DNA of 64,000 bases from Pseudomonas sp. ICMP22404 (GCF_006227205.1 NZ_VCNG01000015.1:1-64000); one strand, 5' to 3'; counted from the first letter of the stretch, positions 1-9,169 are shown. Notes: generated by a model from the sequence alone, not told the origin. Numbers and translations: made by a program.

Positions 1-447
1 CAGATTCAACAGCGGCGTGACAGACACTCCGCTTTCGCGAGCAGGCTCGCTCCCACATTGGATTTGGGTTGCACGCAGCCTTTGCGGGGCGCCACCAGAC
101 CGGTGGGAGCCAGACTTGCCCGCGAAGGCGATGGCAGATTCAACAGCAGCGTGACAGACACTCCGCTATCGCGAGCAGGCTCGCTCCCACATTGGATTTG
201 GGTTGCTCGTAACCTTTGCGGGGCGCCACCAGGCCGGTGGGAGCCAGGCTTGCCCGCGAAGGCGATGGCAGATTCAACAGCGGCGTGACAGACACTCCGC
301 CATCGCGAGCAGGCTCGCTCCCACTGGGGAATTTGTGGTCAACAGGATTTGCGGGGCGCCGCAGAAAAACTGTGGGGTCTGCGGGATACGTTGGCTCTGT
401 GACCGCCGGGAAAACTCATGTGGGAGCGAGCCTGCTCGCGATGGCGT
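1..447. repeat. Tandem REP/REPIN array, 134-bp period
   Basis: The same unit begins at 1, 135 and 269 (cagattcaacagcg, then gacagacactccgc, then an inverse REP, then a direct REP variant reading GTGGGAGCCAG-CTTGCCCGCGAA), so the period is 134 bp and the third copy decays after about 330. A sixth REP core lies at 420-447. REP cores alternate in orientation (about 36-56, 103-130, 168-191, 236-267, 301-324, 420-447). The open frames crossing this stretch are repeat translations, not genes. The array probably continues to the left of the window. Confidence 0.9.
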
Positions 448-490
448 CGGCACAATCGACCCCACTGCAAGCAAGCGTGCGAGGAGCGTT

Positions 491-871
491 TCAGCCTTTG
501 GCCGCCATCGCCGTGACTTCCACCCGCATGCCCTCGACCCCCAGTGCCGCCACGCCGATCGCAGCGCGGACCGGCCAGGGTTTGGCGAAGAAGCGTTTGT
601 ACACTTCGTTGAAGGCGGCGCGTTCGGTCATGTCGGTGAGGTAGATGGTCAGGTGCAAGACCCGGTCCAGGGAACTGCCGGCACGTTCCAGCGCGGTCTT
701 GAGCGCTTGCAACGTGCATTCGCTCTGCAGGGTGATGTCGCCCAGCTCCAAACTGCCGTCGGCGCGGGTCGGGATCTGGGTAGTGACCAGCAGGCCGCCG
801 AAGCCGGCGACGTCGGAAGAAATGGAGTCCGCATCCGGGTCGGGAGTGAACGTGATGTCTGGGTTAGCCAT
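491..871 (-). CDS. RidA/YjgF/YER057c-family protein
   Basis: A 126-aa protein of RidA-family size, starting MANPDITFTPDPDADSIS. The family is a trimeric barrel that hydrolyses reactive enamine/imine intermediates from PLP enzymes. The central pattern (GGLLVTTQIPT, then LTIYLTDM near the middle, then a C-terminal MRVEVTAMA strand) fits, although the usual catalytic Arg in an R-x-A/V strand is only suggested by PVRAAIGV. A start 12 nt upstream is possible, but the ATG at 871 has GAGG seven bases before it. This is one of three RidA-family genes in the window and has no obvious PLP-enzyme partner next to it. Confidence 0.85.
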   Translation of the reverse strand: MANPDITFTPDPDADSISSDVAGFGGLLVTTQIPTRADGSLELGDITLQSECTLQALKTALERAGSSLDRVLHLTIYLTDMTERAAFNEVYKRFFAKPWPVRAAIGVAALGVEGMRVEVTAMAAKG

Positions 872-939
872 GCGGTGCCTCATGCTGGAAAGGAAAAAGA
901 CGCAGTCTACCGTCCATTGGTGCGCCGTTCCCGGTTTCC

Positions 940-1806
940 TTATCTATCCTCGTTTCGCACCAGCGCCCGGATGTAGGCTTCGATCGTGGTGGTGCCGCGC
1001 AGCCCATCCTCGACAATCTCGAAGCCGCTGTCGACGCTGACCTCGGTCATCCGAGTATAGGATTGCGCGGCGGCAGGGCTGAAACCGAGCTCCAGGAAGG
1101 CCTGTTCCCAACGGTCCCTCGGTATCACCTGCACCTCGACCGGCCGACCGAGCGCCTTGGAAAAAGCCTGCGCAACATCGTTGGGTGAATACAGGCGAGG
1201 CCCTTGCACATAACGAACGCCAACATCGGTCACTGGCGACAACAGCCTCGCCGCTGCTATTTCGCCCATGTCCTGGGGAGCGACCATGGGCAGGGCCAGG
1301 TCTGCGGGAAGCAGGGTTGGCAGCTTGCCTGTAGCGCGGACGGTGTCGAGCACGCCGTCCCAGTTGCTCATGTAATAAACGGCGCGATTGATCGCTGCCG
1401 GGATCGACTGATTGCGCAAGCCTTCTTCCAGCTCCCACAAGACGCTGAGGTCGCCGAGACGCTCGCCGGGTTGGGCACCGGCGGTGGACTGGGCGACGAT
1501 CTTCTCCAGGCCCGAGCCGTCCAGCGCGGCGAGAATGTTGGCCACAGTGTGCCGTTCCACCGCATCGGTATCGGTACTCGGAGGGGCTGGCGGGTTGAGG
1601 ATGAAAGCCCGGTGCCCGAGTCGCAAGGCGGCCCGCAGCGATTCCACACTCTGCGCATCCGCCTCGACGATCCGAGCGCCTTTGGCGCGCCACTCCTCCC
1701 CATGGGCGGCGTTGCGGGTCAGGACAATTACCGGCTCTGCCTGGGCCAGCAATGCCTGGACGGTGGCCGAGCCTACATGCCCGGTACCTCCCATGATCAC
1801 GTACAT
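940..1806 (-). CDS. NmrA-like NAD(P)-binding oxidoreductase
   Basis: A 288-aa atypical short-chain dehydrogenase of the NmrA/NAD(P)H-azoreductase-like group. The N-terminal MGGTGHVGSATV is the glycine-rich dinucleotide loop (residues 6-17), followed by a Rossmann fold with VIVLTRNA after beta-2. The catalytic YxxxK pair of classical SDRs is not evident, which is usual in NmrA relatives that sense redox cofactors or reduce quinones. The substrate cannot be read from sequence. It lies 25 bp downstream of the SRAP gene on the same strand, so co-transcription is possible. Confidence 0.8.
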   Translation of the reverse strand: MYVIMGGTGHVGSATVQALLAQAEPVIVLTRNAAHGEEWRAKGARIVEADAQSVESLRAALRLGHRAFILNPPAPPSTDTDAVERHTVANILAALDGSGLEKIVAQSTAGAQPGERLGDLSVLWELEEGLRNQSIPAAINRAVYYMSNWDGVLDTVRATGKLPTLLPADLALPMVAPQDMGEIAAARLLSPVTDVGVRYVQGPRLYSPNDVAQAFSKALGRPVEVQVIPRDRWEQAFLELGFSPAAAQSYTRMTEVSVDSGFEIVEDGLRGTTTIEAYIRALVRNEDR

Positions 1807-1831
1807 GATTTACCTCCCTCCGGGGCCAGGG

Positions 1832-2509
1832 TCAAAGGTTGGCCTGGACCTGGGCTGTCATCGCCGGTTCAAGGTGCGCTTCCACGCTGTTCAGGCGCTC
1901 GGCCCATTGTTGTGCCTGCTCCCAACCGAACTCAGGTCCCAGCCAATCGAGTGCTTCGTCTGTGCTCAAGGCCAGTACGCGTTGCTGTTGGCTGGCAATA
2001 TCGCCATAAGTCACCAGGGCCAGGCCGTCGCAGCCAAAGGAGGTCTCGCTGGCCTGGGCCAGGGCCGCCAGGAAAATCGGCGCCGGCTGCCGTGAGGTCG
2101 TATAGCTGAAGGGTTGCGCCTGGGCTGAGTCGCAGGGCGCTTGTGAGTCGTACCAGCCTTCCACGGGCACCAGCACGCGGCCTTCGCCCTTGATAGGTTC
2201 GAAGACCTTGGAGCGCATCACCAGATGCAGCGGCAGATGCGTCAGCGGAGGCATCGTTCCCACCGACCAGATGGGTGACCAGCCCCAACGAACCTTGATG
2301 GATTCCAAGTGCCCGCCACGGCGGCGAATGGCGCTGACCTGCATGTTCGGCTTGATCAGGTTGTGCCGCTCCTGTGGCCTGGCGGGTACCATCCTGTACA
2401 AGTCCAGGTGCGTCACGCTGGAATCGAAACGTCCTCTCGGGGTGTCTCGCTGGGCGAAATACGCCAGGGCGTCCTTTGAGGAAACGTGCTGAACAAAACC
2501 CTCACACAT
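1832..2509 (-). CDS. Divergent SRAP (YedK/HMCES-like) protein
   Basis: A 225-aa protein whose fold-level motifs match the SRAP family, which crosslinks to abasic sites in single-stranded DNA through Cys2. Cys2 is present (MCEGF), as are the VRWGWSPIW segment (about residues 73-81) and the PVEGWY segment (about 115-120). By hand alignment to E. coli YedK, three other active-site positions differ: Asn75 falls on His91 (PPLTHLPLH), Glu105 on Asp121 (GWYDS), and His160 on Ala172 (DIASQQQRVL). It may have kept Cys chemistry with altered turnover or lost activity. The start is supported by GGGAG nine bases upstream. No LexA box is visible upstream. Confidence 0.8.
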   Translation of the reverse strand: MCEGFVQHVSSKDALAYFAQRDTPRGRFDSSVTHLDLYRMVPARPQERHNLIKPNMQVSAIRRRGGHLESIKVRWGWSPIWSVGTMPPLTHLPLHLVMRSKVFEPIKGEGRVLVPVEGWYDSQAPCDSAQAQPFSYTTSRQPAPIFLAALAQASETSFGCDGLALVTYGDIASQQQRVLALSTDEALDWLGPEFGWEQAQQWAERLNSVEAHLEPAMTAQVQANL

Positions 2510-2711
2510 GGCGAAAACTCCCGGAATCGAAACGCAACGGACCGTCGCGCTAGCCGTTCGAGTCTCGACTGCTCAAGCGCGTCATCACTGATTTCAGTGG
2601 TGTCATGTAGGTCCGAGCCGTGCGCAGGGGCTTGGTTCGAAAATCTTCGGAACGGGGAGACGAGCGGCTGTAGCCGTCTGTGCGGAGCAGGATGAGCAGT
2701 ACAACGGAGGG

Positions 2712-3614
2712 TCAGTGCCCTCGGTTCTCATTGATGAAGTCCACGAAAGCCCGCAATGGCGAGGGCAGGTAACGGCGGCCGGGGTAGTAGAGGTACGGCC
2801 CGCTGAAGCCCTGCCACCAGGGCTCCAGCACCGGCACCAGCGCACCGCTGTCCAGGTAGGGTTTGAGCCAATCCTCGAACAGATAGATCACCCCCAAGCC
2901 ATCCAGCGCAGCTTTGATGGCCAGGTCCACCGCGCCTGCCACGCGGAAAACCAAGGGGCCGCCCGGGTCCACGCTGACGGTTTCGCCGTCACGTTCGTAG
3001 TCCCAGAGCGGCATGGCCCCACTGGGGAACTTGCCCCGCAGGCAGGCGTGCTGGAGCAGGTCCCGAGGATGAGCAGGGCGTCCCCTGGCCTGGAGATAGG
3101 CCGGTGAGGCGGCCGTTGCGAAACGCTGCACGCGTGGACCGATGGGAATGGCGATCATGTCCTGTTCGAGGCGATCGTCGTAGCGAATACCGGCATCGCA
3201 ACCGGCCGCGAGCATGTCGACGAAGCTTTCTTCGGTGATGATCTCCAGGCGAATATCGGGGTAACTTTTCAGAAACGGAGTGATGATCGACGGCAACACC
3301 AGCGTCGCTGCACTGACCGGCACATTCAGCCTGAGGGTGCCCGAAGGACGATCACGGAACTCGTTGACCACGTCCAGCGCGGACTCGACTTCACCCAGGG
3401 CCGGCACGATGCGCTCCATCAGTCGGGCACCGGCTTCGGTCGGCACCACGCTGCGGGTGGTGCGGTTGAGCAGGCGCACGCCAAGCCGAGTTTCCATCCT
3501 TCGTACCGCATCGCTGAGGCTGGAGGCGGACTTACCGCTCAGCCGAGCGCCTTCCCGAAACCCTTTTGCATTGACCACGGCCACGAAGGACAGCAGGTCC
3601 TGGATATCCGTCAT
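2712..3614 (-). CDS. LysR-family transcriptional regulator
   Basis: A 300-aa LysR protein with an N-terminal winged helix (DLLSFVAVVNAKGFREGA, then SSLSDAVRRME and LGVRLLNRTTR) and a periplasmic-binding-like effector domain. It is of the CrgA/AaeR type that often represses a divergent oxidoreductase. It diverges from the aldo/keto reductase at 3716 with 101 bp between them. The start at 3614 was chosen because the HTH begins there and GAGAAC lies just upstream. A start 60 nt earlier adds an unrelated tail. Confidence 0.9.
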   Translation of the reverse strand: MTDIQDLLSFVAVVNAKGFREGARLSGKSASSLSDAVRRMETRLGVRLLNRTTRSVVPTEAGARLMERIVPALGEVESALDVVNEFRDRPSGTLRLNVPVSAATLVLPSIITPFLKSYPDIRLEIITEESFVDMLAAGCDAGIRYDDRLEQDMIAIPIGPRVQRFATAASPAYLQARGRPAHPRDLLQHACLRGKFPSGAMPLWDYERDGETVSVDPGGPLVFRVAGAVDLAIKAALDGLGVIYLFEDWLKPYLDSGALVPVLEPWWQGFSGPYLYYPGRRYLPSPLRAFVDFINENRGH

Positions 3615-3651
3615 AGTGTTCTCTGTACCGTACAACCTGTGCGGATTGCAC

Positions 3652-3684
3652 CTGATTATCAGTGGAGTGGTCAACGCCTATAGT
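3652..3684 (+). promoter_or_regulatory. Candidate promoter and dyads of the aldo/keto reductase
   Basis: TTATCA (3656-3661) and TATAGT (3679-3684) are 17 bp apart, giving a sigma-70-like promoter ending about 30 bp before the ATG. The -35 overlaps a perfect 11-bp dyad, CTGATTATCAG (3652-3662). A second dyad, TGTACCGTACA, lies nearby at 3634-3644. The divergent LysR protein would be the natural ligand. This is inference from spacing and symmetry only. Confidence 0.4.
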
Positions 3685-3715
3685 CGGCTCACGCATTTAA
3701 TTCGAGGTATTCGCG

Positions 3716-4579
3716 ATGAGCAGGGTAGACAAGGCAGGTAGTTTTTTACTGGGCGACCGCAAGATCAATCGCATGGGCTATGGCGCGATGCAACTGGCGG
3801 GGCCTCACGTGTTCGGGCCACCGAAAGACCCGGTAGCGGCCCTCGCCGTGCTGCGTGAAGCCTTGGCGGCTGGGGTCAACCATATCGACACCGCTGACTT
3901 CTACGGGCCCCATGTCACCAACCGTCTGATTCGCGAAGCACTGCACCCTTATGCCAGTGATCTGGTGATCGTCACCAAGGTGGGTGCCGTCCGTGGCGCC
4001 GACGCTTCGTGGAATCCCGCCCTGAGCCCCGCCGAGTTGACCCAGGCCGTCCACGACAACTTGCGCAACCTGGGTGTTGACGCATTGGACGTAGTCAACC
4101 TGCGGGCCTGGGGCAACATGCAAGCGCCTACGGAGGGCTCCATCGAGGAGTCGTTCTCTACATTGGCTGAGTTGCAGCACCAGGGTCTCATCCGCCACCT
4201 GGGGTTGAGCAACGTCACGGCTGCGCAGGTCAAGCAAGCCCAGGGCATCGCCAACGTGGTGTGTGTGCAGAACCACTACAACTTGACCCATCGAGGTGAC
4301 GAGTCACTCATCGCCGATCTCGGTCGGCAGGGCATCGCCTACGTGCCGTTCTTTCCTCTGGGTGGCTTCACACCGCTGCAATCACAGGCCCTCTCCACCG
4401 TCGCGGCGCGCCTGGAGGCGTCACCGCTGTGCGTTGCGCTGGCGTGGCTGCTGCAACGTGCGCCGAATCTGCTGCTGATTCCAGGTACATCGTCGGTGGC
4501 GCACCTGCGGGAAAACCTCGCGGCCAGCGAGCTGCGGATTCCGGCGCCGATGCTGGCCGAGTTGGACGCATTGGCCTAA
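3716..4579 (+). CDS. YdbC-like aldo/keto reductase
   Basis: A 287-aa NADPH-dependent aldo/keto reductase. Asp58, Tyr63 and Lys88 of the AKR tetrad are visible (NHIDTADFYG and IVTKVG). At the position of the usual catalytic His the chain reads DVVNLRAWGN, as in the YdbC subgroup, so the canonical tetrad is incomplete. The C-terminal cofactor loop LLIPGTSSVAHLREN is present. GAGG stands eleven bases before the ATG. It is divergent from a LysR regulator, which suggests substrate- or electrophile-induced expression. Confidence 0.88.
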   Translation: MSRVDKAGSFLLGDRKINRMGYGAMQLAGPHVFGPPKDPVAALAVLREALAAGVNHIDTADFYGPHVTNRLIREALHPYASDLVIVTKVGAVRGADASWNPALSPAELTQAVHDNLRNLGVDALDVVNLRAWGNMQAPTEGSIEESFSTLAELQHQGLIRHLGLSNVTAAQVKQAQGIANVVCVQNHYNLTHRGDESLIADLGRQGIAYVPFFPLGGFTPLQSQALSTVAARLEASPLCVALAWLLQRAPNLLLIPGTSSVAHLRENLAASELRIPAPMLAELDALA

Positions 4580-4643
4580 GCCGCCTGGAGTCCCGGCGTC
4601 TCGCCATCTTCCGATGTCGAGCCCGTCGGCCATTGCAGCGACC

Positions 4644-6470
4644 TCAGCTACGCGCCTCATCCGTCTCGTTGCGATGATGTTCAGGCCAGCGGTCGACGGG
4701 GCGCGCGCGGTCTTCGTTGAACATGTCCGTGAGCAGCGCATTGGCGCGGCGGTAGGCATCGTGCCGGAACTTGAGGTCATCTTCCGGCTGGGCGACGATT
4801 TCTTCCAGCATTTGCAGGTTCAGGCGACGGAACTGATCCGCCCGTTCGCGGGCTTCGTAAGCCCCGACGCCCATCTGCATCAACGCGCGTCGGCCCAAGG
4901 ACAGCGCACTTTCGAAGGTTTCCCGTTCGGCCGCCTCCACCCCCATCTGCCGCAGGGTGATCAGGTGTCCCATGTCCCGCGCCCGCACGATCAGCTTCAA
5001 GGTGGGGAAATGCTCCTGGATCAGCCGGGTCAGCGTCAGGTTGTCCTGCTGATCGTCAATGGCATTGATCAGCACGACGGCCTGGGCCGCGCCGGCGGCG
5101 TGCAGCAGGTCAAGGCGCGTGGCGTCGCCGTAGAACACTTTCACGCCGAATTTGCGCAGCGTCTCGATGTTGTCGGGGTCGTGATCCAGAACCACCACCT
5201 CGACGCCACAGGACATCAGCAAGCGGCCGGCGATCTGCCCGAAGCGACCGAACCCGGCGATGATGATGCGTGGATTCTGCTGATCGACGAGGTCGGATTC
5301 CTCGTGGTTTTTCTTGGTGACGGATTCCAGTCGACCCAGCAGCAGGATCAGCAAGGGTGTCAGGCACATGGACAGGGCCACCGCCAGCGTCAGGCTCTTG
5401 CCCCACTGATCGGTCAGGATGCCAGCCAGCGTCGCGGCGCCGAACACCACGAAGGCGAATTCGCTGCCCTGGCCCAGCAACACCGCCTGCCATGAGCGTT
5501 GGCCCGCGGGGACATTGAGAAACCGGCTCACGGTCTTGATCACCAGCAGCTTGATCAGGATGAAGCCCAGGGTCAGGGTGGTGACCTTCAACGGTGCGTT
5601 GATCAGGGTGCCGAAGTCGATCGACATGCCGACGCCGATGAAGAACAGCCCCAGCAGCAGGCCTTTGAACGGTTCAATGTCGCTTTCCAGGGCATGCCGG
5701 TATTCGGAACTGGCCAGCAGCACCCCGGCGAGGAAGGCGCCCATGGCCATCGACAGGCCAGCTTCTTCCAAGAGAAAACCGAAGCCGAACACCAGGAACA
5801 GTGCCACGGCGCTGAAGATCTCCCGCAGGCCCGAGCGGGCGGCGAAGCGCAGCAATGGCCGTGTCACATAGCGTCCCAGTAGCACGACGACGCTGATGGC
5901 CGCGACGATCTTGACGATCGACAGCGCCAGGGCAGTGCCTGACGGTGTTTCACCGTGGGCCGACAGCAGGGGGATCATGGCGACCAGGGGAATGGCCGCG
6001 ATGTCCTGGAACAACAGCACGGCAAAGCTGCTGCGGCCAACGGCGGTTGCCGTCAGGTTGCGTTCATTCATCGCCTGCATGGCGATGGCCGTGGAGGAAA
6101 GACTCAGGGTCAGGCCGACCAGCAACGCGGCCGTCCAGTTCAGGCCCAGGGCTGCGCAGAACACCGCGATGGCAGCGCCACAAGCCAGCATCTGCAAGGC
6201 TCCGCCACCGAACACCATCCGGCGCAACGCCCACAGCCGTTTGGGGTCGAGCTCAAGCCCGATGATGAACAGCATCAGCACGACGCCGATTTCGGCGAAT
6301 TCCAGAATGGCCTTGACGTCGGTAATGAGCTTCAGGCCCCAGGGGCCGATGACGCACCCGGCCAGCAAGTAGCCCAGCACCGGTCCCAGGCCCAACCTGA
6401 CGGCAATCGGCACGATCAAGGTTGCCGAGGCCAGGTAGATGAGCATCTCGATCAGGCTATGAGTCTCCAT
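4644..6470 (-). CDS. kefC: CPA2 K+/H+ antiporter, KefC-like
   Basis: A 608-aa inner-membrane cation:proton antiporter. About a dozen hydrophobic segments fill residues 1-380 (METHSLIEMLIYLASAT onward, including the LFFIGVGMSIDF region). A cytoplasmic RCK/TrkA-N domain follows, with IIIAGFGRFGQIAGRLL as the nucleotide loop and VVLDHDPDN after it. The C-terminal tail is charged. The start at 6470 is one base after the stop of the KefF-like gene and has AAGGAAG upstream. A longer frame extending into that gene lacks support. KefC systems export K+ and acidify the cytoplasm during electrophile stress, gated by glutathione adducts. The partner KefF activates the channel. Confidence 0.92.
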   Translation of the reverse strand: METHSLIEMLIYLASATLIVPIAVRLGLGPVLGYLLAGCVIGPWGLKLITDVKAILEFAEIGVVLMLFIIGLELDPKRLWALRRMVFGGGALQMLACGAAIAVFCAALGLNWTAALLVGLTLSLSSTAIAMQAMNERNLTATAVGRSSFAVLLFQDIAAIPLVAMIPLLSAHGETPSGTALALSIVKIVAAISVVVLLGRYVTRPLLRFAARSGLREIFSAVALFLVFGFGFLLEEAGLSMAMGAFLAGVLLASSEYRHALESDIEPFKGLLLGLFFIGVGMSIDFGTLINAPLKVTTLTLGFILIKLLVIKTVSRFLNVPAGQRSWQAVLLGQGSEFAFVVFGAATLAGILTDQWGKSLTLAVALSMCLTPLLILLLGRLESVTKKNHEESDLVDQQNPRIIIAGFGRFGQIAGRLLMSCGVEVVVLDHDPDNIETLRKFGVKVFYGDATRLDLLHAAGAAQAVVLINAIDDQQDNLTLTRLIQEHFPTLKLIVRARDMGHLITLRQMGVEAAERETFESALSLGRRALMQMGVGAYEARERADQFRRLNLQMLEEIVAQPEDDLKFRHDAYRRANALLTDMFNEDRARPVDRWPEHHRNETDEARS

Positions 6471-6471
6471 T

Positions 6472-6993
6472 TCAATCTTCCTTCCAGGAGGCCAGGCGGG
6501 CGCGGTAGTGTTCGATCTGTGCTTGTTGGGAATGCGATTCAGCGGCATAGGCGCCATGGACGACGACCGGATCCAGCCAGCGCATGCGGCAATAGACAGC
6601 CGTTGCGTGGAGGGGCTGGGCCAGCACGGAGAAGCCCGGATGGGCACCGATCTCGAAATGGTCCGGCTCGCCACCGGTGGTGACGGCCCACAGCAGGCTC
6701 TTGTCCTTCAGGGCCGTGGAGCCTTTGCCGTATGCCCAACCATGGGTGAACACCTTGTCGATCCACAATTTCAGCAGGGGCGGCATGCTGTACCAGTACA
6801 TCGGGTGCTGGAGGACGATCAGGTCCGCCTGCTCGACGACGCGCTGTTCGGCGTCGACGTCGATGTCGAAATCCGGGTAGAGATCATAGAGGGACCGTAC
6901 GACCACGTCCGGAAGGCTGGAGGCCCGTTCGAGCATCTGCTGGTTGACCCGCGACTGGTCGGGGTAGGGGTGGGCGTAGACAATCAGGATCAT
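6472..6993 (-). CDS. kefF: KefF-like NAD(P)H:quinone oxidoreductase, antiporter ancillary subunit
   Basis: A 173-aa flavodoxin-like quinone reductase (MILIVYAHPYPDQSRVNQQM). It has the family motifs QHPMYWYSMPPLLKLWIDKV and TGGEPDHF, which bind FMN and contact the partner. The gene abuts kefC with a single base between stop and start, and the first residues (about 1-110) carry the flavin site. The start at 6993 was chosen because the conserved core begins there; an upstream extension of 14 residues looks unrelated. Gene order KefF then KefC is the same as in enterobacteria. Confidence 0.9.
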   Translation of the reverse strand: MILIVYAHPYPDQSRVNQQMLERASSLPDVVVRSLYDLYPDFDIDVDAEQRVVEQADLIVLQHPMYWYSMPPLLKLWIDKVFTHGWAYGKGSTALKDKSLLWAVTTGGEPDHFEIGAHPGFSVLAQPLHATAVYCRMRWLDPVVVHGAYAAESHSQQAQIEHYRARLASWKED

Positions 6994-7091
6994 CGGGGCG
7001 ATTCCAGGGCGGGTCCAGGCGGAAAGGCCGGCCATCCTACCGAGGATGGCCCCGGTTGTTTAGGCTTTGTTTGCCAACGGGCCCGCAGTGG

Positions 7092-8441
7092 TCAGCTCAA
7101 TGGCAGCGAAATCGTCACTTCCAGCCCACCATCGCGCCGATTACCGAGGGTCAATGTTCCACCGTGTTCTAGCACGGTCGCCCGCGCCGCCGAGAGGCCG
7201 AGCCCGACGCCACCGGTGTTCTTGTTCCGTGAGCCTTCGAGACGAAAGAACGGGGTGAAGACTTGTTCGTGGTAGCGGGCCTCGATGCCCGGACCCCGGT
7301 CCAGAATGCGGATTTCAACGCGGTCGCTCCAGGCCTTGAGCTGAACACCGGGCTCTGCGCCATATTTGATCGCGTTGTCGATCAGGTTCACCAACGCTCG
7401 CTTGAGCCCGATAGGCCTACCTACGTAAACGAAGCGGGGGGCGCCCTCGAAGGTAACCTCGCTGCCGGCGTCCTTGAAGTCATCGACGACGGTGTGCAGC
7501 AGCTCAGCCAGATCGAAGGCGGTGGCATGTTCGAGCCGTGCATCGTCGCGGAAAAACTCCAGGGCCGAATTGACCATCGTCTGCATCTCGTCCACGTCCC
7601 TGAACAATCGGGATTGCTGCTCGGTGTCCTCGATGAACTCCCCGCGCAGCCGCATGCGGGTCAAGGGCGCGCGCAGGTCATGGGAGATGGCGGCGAGCAT
7701 TTGCGTGCGATCCTCGATGAAGTGCTTGAGCTGGGCCTGCATGGCATTGAAGGCGAGAATGGCCTGGCGGATTTCGTAGGGGCCGATGACCGGAATGGGC
7801 GGTGCCTTGTGGTCCATGCCGAAACGCCTGGCACCTTCGGCGAAGCGCTCCAGCGGCGCGGCCAGATGCCGGGTGGCAACCAGCGCGACGATGAATGCCG
7901 ACAGCAGGATCAGCGCGATGATGATCAGATTGCGCTCCCACTCCTCCAGGCCCCAGTTGCGCGCGGGCATGGAAAACATCACCCATGAATGGTCGCTCAG
8001 CTCGATCAGCGCGGCGTAGCGCCCGCCGGGCTGGTCGGCGGGCCAGTCGCTCGGCTCGTAGCCTTCTATCCGTGCATCGGACCTGCCCAGTTGCTGGCGC
8101 AGCCGTGCCACGCCGTCGCTGTATTCCGGGTCGTCGTCGACCACCGGCACTCGCGCCTCGGCATGGTCTTGCAGCCATTGGGTGGTAAATTCCCGGTCAC
8201 TGGCGGCCTTGGCAATGGCGGGCCGCTGTTCAAGCGCTACCGAGTCGATGATGCGGGCGATGGCGGAGATCTTTTCAAACAGGCCGGTTTCCATCAGGGG
8301 CGGGCGTGCCCAGGCTCCGGCCAGTTGGCTGAACAACGCGTTCAGGGCCAGCAGCGTCAGCATGGCAACCAGGGTGGTCAGGGCGATCCAGCGCGCCAGG
8401 GTATCGCGCGGGCGGCGAGTGCCAGGGCTCGGCGGTTTCAT
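7092..8441 (-). CDS. Sensor histidine kinase
   Basis: A 449-aa inner-membrane kinase. There are two membrane spans (about 18-42 and 171-193) flanking a periplasmic domain of about 125 residues, then a HAMP linker. The H box is AAISHDLRAPLTRMR with phosphorylatable His254. The N box is NLIDNAIKYG and the G boxes are DRGPGI and GGVGLGLS. It overlaps the upstream response regulator by the 4-bp ATGA, so the pair is translationally coupled. The signal is unknown, and no adjacent target gene reveals it. Confidence 0.93.
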   Translation of the reverse strand: MKPPSPGTRRPRDTLARWIALTTLVAMLTLLALNALFSQLAGAWARPPLMETGLFEKISAIARIIDSVALEQRPAIAKAASDREFTTQWLQDHAEARVPVVDDDPEYSDGVARLRQQLGRSDARIEGYEPSDWPADQPGGRYAALIELSDHSWVMFSMPARNWGLEEWERNLIIIALILLSAFIVALVATRHLAAPLERFAEGARRFGMDHKAPPIPVIGPYEIRQAILAFNAMQAQLKHFIEDRTQMLAAISHDLRAPLTRMRLRGEFIEDTEQQSRLFRDVDEMQTMVNSALEFFRDDARLEHATAFDLAELLHTVVDDFKDAGSEVTFEGAPRFVYVGRPIGLKRALVNLIDNAIKYGAEPGVQLKAWSDRVEIRILDRGPGIEARYHEQVFTPFFRLEGSRNKNTGGVGLGLSAARATVLEHGGTLTLGNRRDGGLEVTISLPLS

Positions 8442-9169
8442 CGTTTCACCACGTGGGGGCTGAAGTAGTAGCCACTGTTGCGCACGGTGCGGATCATCGA
8501 CGCGCCGCTGATATCGGTCTCCAGCTTGCGACGCAAGCGGCTGACCTGCACATCGATGCTCCGGTCAAACGCGTCGAAGGTTTCGCCGCGCGCCAGGTCC
8601 AGCAACTGCTGGCGACTCAGCACCCGACGCGGGTGTTCGGCGAACACCAGCAACAATTCGAACTCGCCCGCCGAAAGCGGGATCATGACCTTATCCGGTG
8701 AGCGCAATTCACGCCGGGTGACGTCCAACTGCCACTTTTCGAACTCCAGGACCGGTCGCGAGGCGTCGTTCGGCGTGCCCCTGGCTTCGGCGGTACGCCT
8801 GAGCACGGCCCGCACCCGGGCCAGCAACTCCCGCGCGTCGAAAGGCTTGGTCAGGTAATCGTCAGCACCCATCTCCAGGCCGACGACGCGGTCGCTCAAC
8901 TCGCCCATGGCGGTGAGCATGATGATGCCGACCCTGTGTTCGGCCCGCAGGCGCTGGCAGAGTACCAGGCCGTTGTCTCCTGGCAGCATGACGTCAAGGA
9001 TGATCAGGTCCGGCAATTGGCGCTCGACCGCCTGCCACAGGGCGGCACCGTCGGCGGCCACGTCGACGCTGTAGCCATGTTGTTCGAGGAATTTGCGCAA
9101 GAGGGCGAGGACTTCGAGGTCATCGTCCACCAGTAGTAAATGGCTCACGGTGGGGGCACGTCGGGTCAT
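8438..9169 (-). CDS. OmpR-family response regulator
   Basis: A 243-aa protein with an N-terminal receiver (LLLVDDD acidic pocket, phospho-acceptor Asp59 in LIILDVMLPGDNG, and Lys in DYLTKPF) and a C-terminal winged helix (about 145-240: LSAGEFELLLVFAEHP, then DRSIDVQVSRLRRKLE and IRTVRNSGYYF). It forms a coupled operon with the kinase at 7092. The start at 9169 leaves a short MTRRAPTV leader before the receiver. No strong ribosome site is seen, and a GTG a few codons later is an alternative. Confidence 0.92.
   Translation of the reverse strand: MTRRAPTVSHLLLVDDDLEVLALLRKFLEQHGYSVDVAADGAALWQAVERQLPDLIILDVMLPGDNGLVLCQRLRAEHRVGIIMLTAMGELSDRVVGLEMGADDYLTKPFDARELLARVRAVLRRTAEARGTPNDASRPVLEFEKWQLDVTRRELRSPDKVMIPLSAGEFELLLVFAEHPRRVLSRQQLLDLARGETFDAFDRSIDVQVSRLRRKLETDISGASMIRTVRNSGYYFSPHVVKR

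Noticed and set aside
1..330. Regular repeats that could look like a CRISPR array
   Set aside because: The repeat unit itself is the 134-bp period with REP palindromes; spacers are not unique and no cas genes are present.
2400..2712. Possible LexA box upstream of the SRAP gene
   Set aside because: No CTGTATAAATATCCAG-like sequence is present.
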